A stretch of 18,991 bases of DNA. Source: JAVBLV01 sp031553195 (GTDB lineage Bacteria; Bacteroidota; Bacteroidia; Bacteroidales; P3). Position numbers and translations under genes: made by a program. Positions 7,859 through 15,130 of this stretch are shown piece after piece (position 1 is the first letter of the stretch; the number at the start of each line of letters is the position of its first letter). Location of the stretch: positions 1-18,991 of the forward strand of contig JAVBLV010000029.1 in assembly GCA_031553195.1 (NCBI GenBank), read 5' to 3'. The notes under the pieces are model-generated. The model saw only the letters and a program-made list of their open reading frames with translations, searched no databases and had not been told where the DNA came from.

Positions 7859-9205
7859 TCATTTTTCTTTATTCTTTAGTAAAACGGTAAAAGCGCTTCC
7901 TTCCCCCTCCTGACTTTGTACCAATAAATTACCTTTATGCAGATTGACAATTTCACGAGATAAACTCAATCCAATTCCGCTTCCTTTTTTCTTTGTACTG
8001 AAAAAAGGTATAAATATTTTGTCGCGTATATCAGGAGAAATACCGCATCCATTGTCGACAACTGTAATGTAAGGATGTCCGTCTCCGGTTACTCCTGAAA
8101 AAAGATAAATATGAGGTTCTTTGGAATCCCTGACTGCATAAGTTGCATTTGTGATAAAATTAATCAAAACCTGATCCATTAAACCTCTGTCTATCTCTGC
8201 AACAACATTTGGATTATCGGTTTTGGTATCCAATAATATTCCCTTTTGCTCCAAGGACGGCTGCATCAGCAGGTAAACTTCCTTGATCACATGATATAGA
8301 TTAACCATGCTGAATTGTGGTACAATGTTCTTACTCAGATTTCTGTAGGTTTCTGCAAATCTCAACAAACCCTCGCTCCTGTGACGAATTGTTTCTATGG
8401 CAATTTCTATGTCTTCAAAATCAGAAAGCATTTTTATATCAATGCTTTGTTTAATAATTTGCATACGTTTTTTCAGTGTATCGGCCAATGAAGCCACCGG
8501 CGCAATAGAATTCATAATCTCATGCGTCATGATGCTCAACAATCCTTTCCATGCATCTGCCTCCACTTCTTCTAACGCGCTGCTAATGTTATGAAATGCT
8601 ATCAATTTGTATGTTTTGCCTTCTGTTTGGAAAGTACTGGCATTGACAAGCATTTTTACTGTTTGCTTTCCTACATTAACCGTTGTCAATTGACTTTCTC
8701 CGATAGGGATTCCGGTTAATTTAAAATACAAATCCTCATTTCTTTTTTTCAACCAGTCAATATTCTTTAGATAGGGTATCTGAAACATGTTTTTCAACGC
8801 TTCATTCATCCAAAGCGTTTCCATACTTTCCAAATCGTAGGCCAAGATACCTGTATCAACCAACTCAAGTATTTTTTTCAGATAATGCTGCTGCGCATCT
8901 TTTTCTCTGTTTAAAGAAAGAAAGACATTGCTGATAGAATTGAAATGATGATAAAACTGACTTCTCCGTTTTTTAACTTCCGGATATTTTTTAGAAAAGT
9001 CATGATACCGGACGGCTTCCGAAAAATCATTCACATCGCGGAATATTCTGAAAATAAAAGAGAGTATATAATAGAATAAACATAAGGTAATAATCAATAA
9101 TAAGATTATTGCAGGAAACCGGTCTTCCATAAAAAAGAAAACAGTGGCGCCTCCGGACAGAATCGTAAGAAGAAAAAATAAGAATATGTGTAATTTATTA
9201 TTCAT
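7859..9205 (-). CDS. NtrY/NtrB-type membrane sensor histidine kinase
   Basis: This is a 448-residue kinase. Two membrane helices (about 4-25 and 31-53) enclose only a very short periplasmic loop. A linker and a PAS-like domain (about 105-210) follow. The dimerisation domain has the H-box LLSIMTHEIMNSIAP with phosphoacceptor H228. The HATPase_c domain (about 300-445) shows the N-box with N353, the G1 box DNGCGI (384-389), the F-box IFIPFFSTK and the G2 box GSGIGL (408-413), so it appears catalytically complete. The near absence of a periplasmic domain suggests sensing within the membrane or through the PAS domain. It is the last gene of the minus-strand operon, 62 bp after the response regulator that is its likely partner. 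Confidence 0.93.
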   Translation of the reverse strand: MNNKLHIFLFFLLTILSGGATVFFFMEDRFPAIILLLIITLCLFYYILSFIFRIFRDVNDFSEAVRYHDFSKKYPEVKKRRSQFYHHFNSISNVFLSLNREKDAQQHYLKKILELVDTGILAYDLESMETLWMNEALKNMFQIPYLKNIDWLKKRNEDLYFKLTGIPIGESQLTTVNVGKQTVKMLVNASTFQTEGKTYKLIAFHNISSALEEVEADAWKGLLSIMTHEIMNSIAPVASLADTLKKRMQIIKQSIDIKMLSDFEDIEIAIETIRHRSEGLLRFAETYRNLSKNIVPQFSMVNLYHVIKEVYLLMQPSLEQKGILLDTKTDNPNVVAEIDRGLMDQVLINFITNATYAVRDSKEPHIYLFSGVTGDGHPYITVVDNGCGISPDIRDKIFIPFFSTKKKGSGIGLSLSREIVNLHKGNLLVQSQEGEGSAFTVLLKNKEK

Positions 9206-9239
9206 TTAATCAGTATTTTAGATTAAGAAAACGAAAAAA

Positions 9240-9267
9240 TTTTCAATTTTCCATTCTCAACTTTCCA
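9240..9267 (-). repeat. 14-bp tandem duplication at the regulator/kinase junction
   Basis: TTTTCAATTTTCCA (9240-9253) and TTCTCAACTTTCCA (9254-9267) are adjacent 14-nt units matching at 12 of 14 positions. Read in the direction of transcription, the array starts at the base directly after the TAG stop of the response regulator (9268-9270). The remaining 34 bp before the kinase start show no matching inverse arm. Confidence 0.6.
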
Positions 9268-10623
9268 CTATAAGTCGTATTTATTAATCCTGCGATACAG
9301 CGCCGCGCGGGTAAGTCCCAGTTCTTTAGCGGCCTTTGAAATGTTACCATTATGTTTTTCTATAACTTGTTCAATAGTATTTCTTTCCAGTTCTCCCAAA
9401 TTATGAATCTGGAATAAATTCTTTTCTGAAGAAGTCATTTGTTCAATTGGTGAAAAAACAATGTCCTCAGCGTGTAATATATCACTATCGCACATAATAA
9501 CAGCGCGTTCAACCGCATATTGCAATTCGCGTACATTCCCCGGAAAAGCATAGGCCATCAACTTCTTTTTGACTGAATCATCAAGTTTAAGATGGGCTTT
9601 CAAATACTTTTTCTCGTATATATGAAGGAAATATTCGGCCAACAAAATAATATCATTCCCCCTTTCTCTTAAAGGAGGAACAGTAAGCTCAATCGTATTT
9701 ATTCTGTAAATCAAATCTTTACGAAAATATTGTTCATCAGCAAGCCTCTCCAATGGAACATTTGTAGCGCTAATTAAACGAATATCTATGGGAATAGGGA
9801 TATTTGTTCCCAAACGAACTACTTGTCTGTTTTGTAGAACAGTAAGTAATTTGGCTTGTTGTTGTAACGATATATTTCCAATCTCGTCCAAAAAAAGAGT
9901 TCCTTCATTGGCCGCTTCGATAAAACCCATGCGGTCTTCGCGCGCATCGGTAAAGGAGCCTTTTTTATGGCCAAAAAGCTCGCTCTCAAAAAGGGTATCA
10001 GTTAAAGCGCCTATATCAACTTTTATAAATGGTTTGCTAGTACGAAGCGATTGGCGAAGAATAAGTTGAGCAATAAGATCTTTTCCTGTTCCATTTTCTC
10101 CCAACAAAAGCACATTGGCATCGGTTGGCGCAATTTTTCTTAATTTATTGAACAAGTCCGACATAATTGCTGATTTTCCAATAATCTCAGGCTCGTCGGC
10201 AGCCTTTATCCTTTTTTGCGCCTTTTGAGGCGATCCTTTTTTTAATAACGCCTCTTCAAGCGTTTTTATAAGATTCTCATTGTGCCATGGTTTTACAATA
10301 AAATCATCGGCCCCTTCTTTAAGGCATTTGACAGCCAAATCAATGTCCGCATAAGCTGTAATCATAATAATGGTAAGCTTATGATTCCATTCTTTCACCT
10401 TTCGCAGCCAATATAATCCTTCGTTTCCTGTATTTACGGAACTATTGAAATTCATGTCCAACAAAAGAACGTCAAAGTCATTTTCGGATAATAACCGTTT
10501 CAGTTTTTCGGGATTTGTTTCTGTCGCAATGTTTTTCGTTTCCGGTTTCAATAAGAATCTAACGGCCGTCAATACGTCTTGATCATCATCAACAATAAGT
10601 ATATTTGCTTGACGTAAATCCAT
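9268..10623 (-). CDS. Sigma-54-dependent NtrC-family response regulator
   Basis: This 451-residue regulator has three domains. The receiver domain (1 to about 120) has the acidic pocket D12-D14, phosphoacceptor D56, T89 and K111. The AAA+ sigma-54 activation domain (about 147-380) has Walker A GENGTGKD (175-182) and Walker B GTLFLDEIGN (241-250). A Fis-type helix-turn-helix occupies about 408-449 (NISKAAKELGLTRAALYRR). The loop that contacts sigma-54, canonically GAFTGA, reads GSFTDA (222-227). The key F and T are kept, so activation of sigma-54 polymerase is still expected. It begins 4 bp after the second Uma2 gene, so translation may be coupled. Its cognate kinase follows, and the divergent exporter operon is the obvious candidate target. 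Confidence 0.95.
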   Translation of the reverse strand: MDLRQANILIVDDDQDVLTAVRFLLKPETKNIATETNPEKLKRLLSENDFDVLLLDMNFNSSVNTGNEGLYWLRKVKEWNHKLTIIMITAYADIDLAVKCLKEGADDFIVKPWHNENLIKTLEEALLKKGSPQKAQKRIKAADEPEIIGKSAIMSDLFNKLRKIAPTDANVLLLGENGTGKDLIAQLILRQSLRTSKPFIKVDIGALTDTLFESELFGHKKGSFTDAREDRMGFIEAANEGTLFLDEIGNISLQQQAKLLTVLQNRQVVRLGTNIPIPIDIRLISATNVPLERLADEQYFRKDLIYRINTIELTVPPLRERGNDIILLAEYFLHIYEKKYLKAHLKLDDSVKKKLMAYAFPGNVRELQYAVERAVIMCDSDILHAEDIVFSPIEQMTSSEKNLFQIHNLGELERNTIEQVIEKHNGNISKAAKELGLTRAALYRRINKYDL

Positions 10624-10627
10624 AATT

Positions 10628-11290
10628 TTAATTTTCGAACAATTCTTTTAAATCTATTTCTAACCCTTGTAGTATGCTTACGGGAACTTTGCAGGGATAT
10701 TCATATACGTCCCCATTATTATACTTGGCATTAGGCTGTAAAATAAATACAGCTACTTCGAATAACTTGGGAGAAACAATCCAATATTCTTTTACGCCGG
10801 CCTTCTCATATAAATTAAATTTGTCGTTCCAATCGAATTTCATCGTAGAGGGAGATTGTATTTCCACTACTAAGTCTGGAGCTCCCAAACATCCTCTACT
10901 ATCTATTTTGGAGAGATCGCAAACGACACAAACATCAGGTTGGACAACAGTAAGTATTTTATTGTCTTCCGTAATTCCATTTGCCGGCAAACGAACGTCA
11001 AAAGGGGCATGGTAAATTCTGCATTTGCCTTTTCGTTTCGTTACAAATATACCTGCAAATAAGCTCCAATTATAGCTGATTCTGGCATGTATTTCGCTTG
11101 GACCAGGGATCAAATGTACAAAGCCATTTATCAATTCACGGCGCTTATCGTCTAGCCAGGTTAGGTAATCGGCATAAGAATATTGTTTAGATTCATCTAT
11201 ATGCAAATTACCATACATTACGAAGGGTTCCTCAACAACCATAGATTTTTCTTCCTGTTTTTTGTAAGGCTTATTCTTTTGTTTTTCCAT
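10628..11290 (-). CDS. Uma2-family (DUF820) PD-(D/E)XK-like protein, second copy
   Basis: This is a 220-residue protein of the Uma2 / DUF820 family, which has a PD-(D/E)XK nuclease-like fold. The expected core is present: VVQPDVCVVC, then GAPDLVVEIQSPST with the D and E of the active site, then KFNLYEKAGVKEYWIVSP with the following Lys and the YW motif. The N-terminus is Lys-rich. It is clearly paralogous to the gene upstream at 11302-11976: both share SYADYL near the N-terminus, FDVRLP, the GCLGAPDL core and the ILQGLEIDL(K/R)ELFE C-terminus. It sits 11 bp after that gene and 4 bp before the response regulator, within one minus-strand operon. Nuclease activity of the family is predicted from the fold; the cellular role is unknown. 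Confidence 0.88.
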   Translation of the reverse strand: MEKQKNKPYKKQEEKSMVVEEPFVMYGNLHIDESKQYSYADYLTWLDDKRRELINGFVHLIPGPSEIHARISYNWSLFAGIFVTKRKGKCRIYHAPFDVRLPANGITEDNKILTVVQPDVCVVCDLSKIDSRGCLGAPDLVVEIQSPSTMKFDWNDKFNLYEKAGVKEYWIVSPKLFEVAVFILQPNAKYNNGDVYEYPCKVPVSILQGLEIDLKELFEN

Positions 11291-11301
11291 AATGCGTCGC
11301 G

Positions 11302-11976
11302 TTATTCTTCAAACAATTCTCTCAAGTCAATTTCTAACCCTTGCAATATGTGAACAGGAATCTTTTCATCACATTTGTAATGATTTCCTTTGTTATATTT
11401 TCCATTCTTTTGAAGCAAAAAGACTACTGCCGATTCTTTCTTAGGATCAATAATCCAGTATTCTTTTACGCTTACCGCTTCGTATAGATTGAACTTAGTA
11501 ACCAAGTCGCGTTTTCTGTTCGAAAGCGAAAGGACCTCGACAATTAAGTCGGGCGCGCCCAAACAACCTTTTTTATCAATTTTTGAAGCATTACAAATAA
11601 TACAAATGTCGGGCTGTACGACGGTGAAAATTTTATCGTCTTCTGTAGCGCCGTCTAATGGCAAACGAACATCGAACGGATTGTGAAACACCCTGCATTT
11701 ATCTTTTTGTTGTTTTATAAACCAATTAAATTCCGTAACTAAATCGGTTGTGATTTTAGCATGGAGAGAGGTAGGGGCCGAAAACAAACTCATTACTCCG
11801 TCAATCAATTCCATAATTCTATTGGTTTCGGGCAATTTCAGATAATCTGCATAACTAAAATGTTTATCAGGATTATCCAGATCTTTCAAAGACAAGTATA
11901 TTACAGAGGGTTCTTTTACTACGTCCGATACTTCGTTATACCAGTCTTTATAGGCTTTTTCATTTTCGTGTTTCAT
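11302..11976 (-). CDS. Uma2-family (DUF820) PD-(D/E)XK-like protein, first copy
   Basis: This 224-residue Uma2/DUF820 protein is the first gene of the minus-strand operon. The core motifs are FDVRLP, VVQPDICIIC, GAPDLIVEVLSLS and TKFNLYEAVSVKEYWIIDP. The D...E-x-(V/I)...K pattern of the PD-(D/E)XK fold is kept. The usual SPS after the glutamate reads SLS, and the usual GVxEYW reads SVKEYW, so this copy is slightly more divergent than the one downstream. The N-terminus is acidic/charged with a VVKEPSVIY segment echoed by VVEEPFVMY in the paralog. The pair therefore arose by tandem duplication. A TACATTTG box (12002-12009) is a candidate promoter. The biological role is not known. Confidence 0.88.
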   Translation of the reverse strand: MKHENEKAYKDWYNEVSDVVKEPSVIYLSLKDLDNPDKHFSYADYLKLPETNRIMELIDGVMSLFSAPTSLHAKITTDLVTEFNWFIKQQKDKCRVFHNPFDVRLPLDGATEDDKIFTVVQPDICIICNASKIDKKGCLGAPDLIVEVLSLSNRKRDLVTKFNLYEAVSVKEYWIIDPKKESAVVFLLQKNGKYNKGNHYKCDEKIPVHILQGLEIDLRELFEE

Positions 11977-12001
11977 GACCTCTTGATATTATTTCACGAT
12001 A

Positions 12002-12009
12002 CAAATGTA
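12002..12009 (-). promoter_or_regulatory. Candidate -7 box for the minus-strand operon
   Basis: Read on the minus strand, this is TACATTTG, an exact match to the Bacteroidota TAnnTTTG box, 25 bp before the ATG of the first Uma2 gene. No TTTG is seen at the expected 19-21 nt upstream, so the promoter is only half supported. Confidence 0.35.
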
Positions 12010-12066
12010 CACAAAAAGATCTATACATTTTAAATTATTTTTGTATTTTTTTAACTGTATTAAAAA

Positions 12067-12119
12067 CGAACAGTATTTGTCCGGAAATGAACACTTTTAT
12101 TCCGATAAGATTTTGTTCA
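12067..12119 (+). promoter_or_regulatory. Candidate activator binding sites (GAACA half-sites)
   Basis: TGAACA (12088-12093) and TGTTCA (12114-12119) form a perfect inverted repeat with a 20-nt gap. A further CGAACAG (12067-12073) gives a near direct repeat, each GAACA being followed about 8 nt later by TCCGG or TTCCG. The position, about 30-80 bp upstream of the candidate sigma-54 -24 element, would suit an enhancer site for the NtrC-type regulator. This is an inference from position and symmetry only. Confidence 0.35.
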
Positions 12120-12145
12120 CTATTGATATTTAGTTGTTTATTGTA

Positions 12146-12163
12146 TTGGCATATCTGTTGTAT
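12146..12163 (+). promoter_or_regulatory. Candidate sigma-54 promoter of the exporter operon
   Basis: TTGGCATATCTGTTGTAT aligns with the consensus YTGGCACG-N4-TTGCW. The -24 GG is at 12148-12149, the spacing is exactly N10, and the -12 element is GT (12160-12161) instead of GC. The TGGCA and TTG blocks are intact. No convincing TAnnTTTG housekeeping promoter is seen between here and the ATG at 12309, and a sigma-54 activator gene lies next door. The substitution at -12 lowers confidence. Confidence 0.45.
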
Positions 12164-12308
12164 TTAATTTGAAAAAAAGCATTCATAATTTATTAATCAC
12201 ATTTAATTCAATCTTTATGAAGCCTGCATGCCAATGCCTTAGGAAAAACGGGATATTTTTCATGCACTTTTCATAAAACGATTTAGTAACAAATAAAAAC
12301 ATTTACGC

Positions 12309-13718
12309 ATGAAAAAAATCATCACGACCCTATGCTTGATATTCGGACTTATACCTGTTTTTGCTCAAAACGGTTTTTTAGCGCCTAAAGTGGATGAACG
12401 TACAGAATTGTTAAGCATTGTTTTCCGTCTTGCCGGCGCTCAAGAATATGTAAATAATCACATTGTATCTTATGCACAAGATATTGATGAGCATTTCGAT
12501 TTGTACAAAGATCATGAAATCATTTCTTTTGCCCAGCAGTTAAGGATGCATCGGGGCGTAGGCTATGATGCCGTTATGTCATTTGCTATTAATATTGAAA
12601 TCAAAGACGGTATCATACATTTTGGAGGAAACCTTGCTGATAATAGTTTGGAATCTCGTTGGAATAAAGAATCGGCAGATGAATTCCTAAAACTATTGAA
12701 CGATTTTTATATCAAAAGTAATTTCCATGATTTTTTTATTGCTCATCAGGAATTATACGCAATTGCAGAACAACGTTTTGCAGGAGTATTAAAAATAGTG
12801 GATTTTAGCTGGTTCAAAGAATTCTACGGGACGGTTCCCGAAGGGAATTTCATTACCATTATTAGCTTATGCAATGGGGGAGGAAATTATGGACCTAGTG
12901 TTACTTATTTAGGCGGACATCAGGACTTATACTCCATTATCGGTTCATGGGCCATTGATAGCACAGGGTTGCCTGTGTACCGTGAAGGAATTATTTCTAC
13001 TATTGTGCATGAATATAATCATTCTTTTTGTAATCCATTGATAAATCAATATTACAGTCAAATGGAGAGAAAAGCGGGAGATTTTTTTGCATTGGTTGCC
13101 CCGGAAATGGAACAACAAGCTTATGGAAACGATAAAACAATGCTCAACGAAATATTAGTACGGGCTTGCGTTATTAAATATCAGCAAAAGGCGTACGGAG
13201 ATGCGTATACTCCCCGCTTAATTTCTCAAGAACAGGGGAATGGTTTTCTTTGGATCGATTATTTGGTAAAATCATTGGATACTTATACTGCCAATAGGGA
13301 GAAATACCCAACGCTTAAAGACTTTATGCTTGAAATTGTAAAATTACAAAATAGTTTATCTCCAAAAAAAATACAAAAGGAACTCGACAAAAAAATGCCT
13401 GTAATTGTAGGAACTAATATTAGAAATAACGACCGGAATGTAGATCCTGATTTGACTGAAATTATTGTAAAATTCGATAGGCCCATGTACACAAAAGCGA
13501 ATGGAAGCACTTATGGCAGACAAGGCAAAGACTTTATGCCTGAGTTTAAAAGCGCTAAATGGAACGAAAACTCCAAAAAAGAATGGATTATCACAGTACA
13601 ATTAAAACCTGATACGGAATATTCCATTTCTTTTCCCGGCAGGTTTTTCATGAGTCCGGATTACGTTTCGGCAAAAGGCGTTTACTATCTGGATTTTAAA
13701 ACAGGGAAATCCCGGTAA
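12309..13718 (+). CDS. DUF4932 putative zinc metalloprotease with Ig-like C-terminal domain
   Basis: This 469-residue exported protein has a signal peptide (cleavage probably after VFA, residue 19). A catalytic-like domain carries HEYNH (H234, E235, H238), and a downstream NEILVRA segment offers E281 as a third zinc ligand, as in gluzincins. The C-terminal part (about 363-467, VPDL-like start and a KFDRPMY strand) looks like a bacterial Ig-like domain of the SbsA/Big_5 type. The composition fits DUF4932, a family of unknown biochemical function. It is the first gene after the candidate sigma-54 promoter. Its stop is 46 bp before the adaptor start chosen here, so it is probably co-transcribed with the exporter. 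Its substrate could be a protein or peptide in the periplasm, but this is inference. Confidence 0.85.
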   Translation: MKKIITTLCLIFGLIPVFAQNGFLAPKVDERTELLSIVFRLAGAQEYVNNHIVSYAQDIDEHFDLYKDHEIISFAQQLRMHRGVGYDAVMSFAINIEIKDGIIHFGGNLADNSLESRWNKESADEFLKLLNDFYIKSNFHDFFIAHQELYAIAEQRFAGVLKIVDFSWFKEFYGTVPEGNFITIISLCNGGGNYGPSVTYLGGHQDLYSIIGSWAIDSTGLPVYREGIISTIVHEYNHSFCNPLINQYYSQMERKAGDFFALVAPEMEQQAYGNDKTMLNEILVRACVIKYQQKAYGDAYTPRLISQEQGNGFLWIDYLVKSLDTYTANREKYPTLKDFMLEIVKLQNSLSPKKIQKELDKKMPVIVGTNIRNNDRNVDPDLTEIIVKFDRPMYTKANGSTYGRQGKDFMPEFKSAKWNENSKKEWIITVQLKPDTEYSISFPGRFFMSPDYVSAKGVYYLDFKTGKSR

Positions 13719-13726
13719 TTGGTCAA

Positions 13727-13753
13727 TGAATAATTCCAAACAAACTATTCACT
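13727..13753 (+). repeat. Short inverted repeat at the protease/adaptor junction
   Basis: AATGAATAATT (13725-13735) is nearly complementary to AACTATTCACT (13744-13754). The core TGAATA/TATTCA (13727-13732 and 13746-13751) is perfect. The AACTATTCA word recurs at 15103-15111 just before the ATPase gene. This suggests that the stretch is an intergenic repeat and not the first codons of the adaptor. Confidence 0.45.
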
Positions 13754-13764
13754 ATTTACCATAT

Positions 13765-15018
13765 ATGGATCGACGTATTGAAAAAAAGAAATGGACATCT
13801 AAAAAAATAGCATTAATTGGTGGAATTGCCGGCGGCGCTTTGCTTATTATCATTGTTTTGGTTAATACTATTGGGCAGTCGAGGTTGAATGTAGAAAACG
13901 ACCGGTTGATTGTTTTTGAAGCAAAGCGCGATAATTTCCGGGAATTTATTCCCGTAACGGGAATTATCCAGCCGGTATCCACCATTTATTTGGATTTACA
14001 GGAAGGCGGACGGGTAGAAGAAATTTATGTAGAGGATGGAATCGTGATGGCCAAAGGACAACCCATTTTACGGTTAAGCAATACCGATCTTGAGCTTAGT
14101 TTGATTTCGCAGGAAACGCAAGTTTACAATTTGCTGGCACAAATGCAAATTGCACAAAACAGTTCCCGTCAAAACACGATTTCAAAACTCAATCAATCGG
14201 TAGATGTAGAAAACGAATTAATTGAAGCGCAACGCAGGTATGAAATGAATAAAAAATTGATGACTTCTAATGCTGTTCCGTTGCAAGATTTCAAAGAATC
14301 GGAAAATAGATATAATTACTCAATAGAGAAAAAAAAATTGGTGTTGGAAATTCTTCAACAAGATTCCATTGCTTCGGAGCAACAAATGGCGCAGGTGCAA
14401 CAATCTTATAAAGGCGCCCAGAATGGATTAACCTTAATGCGACGCAAGTTCGCCGATCTCACGGTCTGCGCTCCGGTAGACGGTCAATTAACTTCTTTAG
14501 ATGCCGAAATAGGGCAAAATAAGAATAAGGGCGAACGTATCGGGCAAATTGATGTACTAAGTGGTTTTAAAGTACGGGTAGATGTGGACGAACATTATAT
14601 ATCACGTATTTATGCCGGATTGGAGGGCTTTTATATCCAAAATGATAGTACTTATGTTTTAATCATTAAAAAAGTATATACTCAAGTTACCAATGGGCGT
14701 TTTGCCGTAGATATGGCATTTAAAGAACGTATTCCCGAAGGTATCCGCCGCGGACAATCTTTGCAAATCCGGATCGCTTTGAGCGACGAGACGGAAGCCC
14801 TACTCATTTCCCGTGGAGGATTTTATCAACAAACAGGCGGCAATTGGATTTTCAAAATAACCAAAGATGGTAAAAAAGCATATCGTACTCCAATCCGCAT
14901 TGGTCGTCAAAATCCGGATTACTATGAAATATTGGAAGGTTTGAATCCTGGCGACAAAGTGATCGTAAACAGTTACGAAAACTATGGGGAGGTTCAGGAA
15001 CTAAAAATTAAGAATTAA
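13765..15018 (+). CDS. HlyD-family (membrane fusion) efflux adaptor
   Basis: From the ATG at 13765 this is a 417-residue periplasmic adaptor. A basic MDRRIEKKKW leader precedes one membrane anchor (about residues 15-35). A lipoyl-like half-motif follows (GGRVEEIYVEDGIVMAKGQPIL), then a long alpha-helical hairpin rich in Gln, Glu and Leu (about 90-220). The second lipoyl half (APVDGQLTSLDAEIGQNKNKGERIG) comes next, then a beta-barrel and a membrane-proximal domain ending at ENYGEVQELKIKN. It should bridge the inner-membrane ABC permease to an outer-membrane channel, which is not in the window. The frame stays open with an ATG at 13726. The later start is preferred because homologs begin MDRxIEKKKW, as I recall, and because 13727-13753 resembles an intergenic repeat. 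The last codons lie inside a 14-bp tandem repeat. Confidence 0.9.
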   Translation: MDRRIEKKKWTSKKIALIGGIAGGALLIIIVLVNTIGQSRLNVENDRLIVFEAKRDNFREFIPVTGIIQPVSTIYLDLQEGGRVEEIYVEDGIVMAKGQPILRLSNTDLELSLISQETQVYNLLAQMQIAQNSSRQNTISKLNQSVDVENELIEAQRRYEMNKKLMTSNAVPLQDFKESENRYNYSIEKKKLVLEILQQDSIASEQQMAQVQQSYKGAQNGLTLMRRKFADLTVCAPVDGQLTSLDAEIGQNKNKGERIGQIDVLSGFKVRVDVDEHYISRIYAGLEGFYIQNDSTYVLIIKKVYTQVTNGRFAVDMAFKERIPEGIRRGQSLQIRIALSDETEALLISRGGFYQQTGGNWIFKITKDGKKAYRTPIRIGRQNPDYYEILEGLNPGDKVIVNSYENYGEVQELKIKN

Positions 15019-15118
15019 AAATTAAGAATGAGGCGACCTAATTATTTAGGATTATCCCGTCTTAAATCGTTAGCGCTATCAAGCAAAACATAATCCGATC
15101 TTAACTATTCATTATTAA
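15003..15118 (+). repeat. 14-bp tandem repeat and inverse arm at the adaptor/ATPase junction
   Basis: AAAAATTAAGAATT (15003-15016) is followed directly by AAAAATTAAGAATG (15017-15030). The adaptor TAA stop (15016-15018) lies across the boundary of the two units. TTAAGAATGA (15022-15031) is matched in inverse orientation by TCATTATTAA (15109-15118, 9 of 10), just before the ATPase start at 15131. The 112-bp gap is thus an interrupted palindrome bordered by the two genes. Confidence 0.55.
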
Positions 15119-15130
15119 CTCATAAACGCC

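Larger units (their letters stand above)
11977..12308. other. Divergent intergenic regulatory region (332 bp)
   Basis: This very AT-rich spacer lies between the minus-strand regulatory operon and the plus-strand exporter operon and contains no gene. From left to right it holds a minus-strand TACATTTG box (12002-12009), GAACA/TGTTC half-sites (12067-12119), and a candidate sigma-54 promoter (12146-12163). The leader from about 12173 to 12308 contains the TGCATGCCAATGCC patch near 12228 but no recognisable riboswitch or terminator. Confidence 0.6.

Noticed and set aside
11761..12033. Plus-strand open frame of 90 codons
   Set aside because: It is antisense to the first Uma2 gene and its upstream region, with low-complexity Phe/Ile content and no start context.
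12222..12240. Minus-strand sigma-54 promoter at the TGCATGCCAATGCC patch
   Set aside because: The GC and CC dinucleotides are 9 nt apart instead of the required 10, and the site would be about 250 bp from the minus-strand operon start.
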